A stretch of 64,000 bases of DNA from Candidatus Planktophila versatilis (GTDB lineage: Bacteria > Actinomycetota > Actinomycetes > Nanopelagicales > Nanopelagicaceae), in assembly GCF_002288265.1 (NCBI RefSeq), contig NZ_CP016778.1, positions 1,261,421-1,325,420 of the forward strand, given 5' to 3'. Shown here one piece after another: positions 63,895 to 64,000 of the stretch. The translations under genes were made by a program, and so were the position numbers. Under the pieces are notes generated by a model. The model saw only the letters and a list, made by a program, of their open reading frames with translations, did not search any database and was not told where the DNA came from. Numbering within the stretch: position 1 is the first letter of the stretch; the number at the start of each line of letters is the position of its first letter.

Positions 63895-64000
63895 GAGAAC
63901 TCCAAAATGTTGAGGGCGCTTTAGCCCTAGCTGGTCATAAATACGGGGGAGGCAAGATGGCAAGGTTACGGGTGTGGATAGCCGCGGGTCAAACCAGCGA
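63895..64000. other. Left edge of the expected rpmH-dnaA origin region
   Basis: This non-coding end of the window carries an AGGGC/GCCCT hairpin (63913-63928) and one DnaA-box-like TGTGGATAG (63973-63981, one difference from TGTGGATAA). In most Actinobacteria oriC starts here, before dnaA. The rest lies outside the window. Confidence 0.45.

Noticed and set aside
63895..63963. N-terminal extension of rpmH
   Set aside because: L34 starts MTKRTFQPN; the extra residues are the upstream non-coding region read in frame.

Overview
The window looks like the origin-proximal part of a small, streamlined actinobacterial chromosome of moderate GC, most like the freshwater acI lineage (Nanopelagicales, Candidatus Planktophila/Nanopelagicus type). 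Three things point there. The order of core genes follows the actinobacterial origin block known from Mycobacterium (cca, Nudix, DUF6049, murJ, trxB, trxA, cwlM, parB, parA, rsmG, jag, yidC, yidD, rnpA, rpmH; also gyrB, gyrA, tRNA-Ile, tRNA-Ala, ppiA, crgA, pabA, pknB; and DUF5318, PBP1, GT87-like protein, rpsF, ssb, rpsR, rplI, dnaB). Actinobacterial marker genes are present (crgA, DUF5318, Sdh1-type succinate dehydrogenase). Genes are packed very tightly, with many ATGA and TAATG overlaps and several overlapping convergent pairs. The lineage call is an inference from gene content; no database search was possible.

Layout. 1-11.2 kb is an accessory sugar or sugar-acid catabolic island. It holds an ABC importer (binding protein, ATPase, permease), a fucose/arabinose-type isomerase, two enolase-superfamily dehydratases (the first cut by the window edge), two very similar LacI repressors, an MmgE/PrpD protein and a Gfo/Idh/MocA oxidoreductase. 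11.3-15.5 kb carries tRNA-Ser(GCT), a PhoX-like secreted protein, a Tat-exported Rieske protein and an Xaa-Pro aminopeptidase. 15.6-19.8 kb holds two crcB fluoride-channel genes and the sdhCAB operon. 19.9-23.7 kb has tRNA-Ser(TGA), a HAD hydrolase, serS, pheA and a GDPD-family protein. 23.7-31.5 kb holds the PstP/PknB signalling pair, pabA, crgA, a lactate-oxidation pair, a rhomboid protease, a cyclophilin and two tRNAs. 31.6-36.1 kb is gyrA and gyrB. 36.3-41.3 kb has htpX, lemA, dcd, an acyl-CoA dehydrogenase and an EamA transporter. 41.3-49.4 kb is the dnaB/rplI/rpsR/ssb/rpsF block with PBP1. 49.4-63.9 kb is the conserved block leading to the origin, ending at rpmH. dnaA and oriC are expected just past the right edge.

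How it fits together. The right end encodes chromosome segregation (ParA, ParB and two parS-like sites), membrane-protein insertion (YidC, YidD), RNA processing (RnpA, RsmG, Cca) and cell-wall synthesis (MurJ, CwlM-like regulator). PknB/PstP and PBP1 further left belong to the same wall-growth programme. The left end is a self-contained, probably LacI-regulated carbohydrate pathway with shared operator-like palindromes.

The points most worth a second look are: the duplicated lacI/dehydratase modules; a cluster of DnaA-box-like sequences between dnaB and corA; gyrBA sitting on the rnpA side rather than next to dnaA; a crcB gene with no ordinary start codon; a CwlM-like protein with altered zinc and catalytic residues; and a very short DUF6049 protein. 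No phage, insertion sequence, CRISPR array or defence system was seen.
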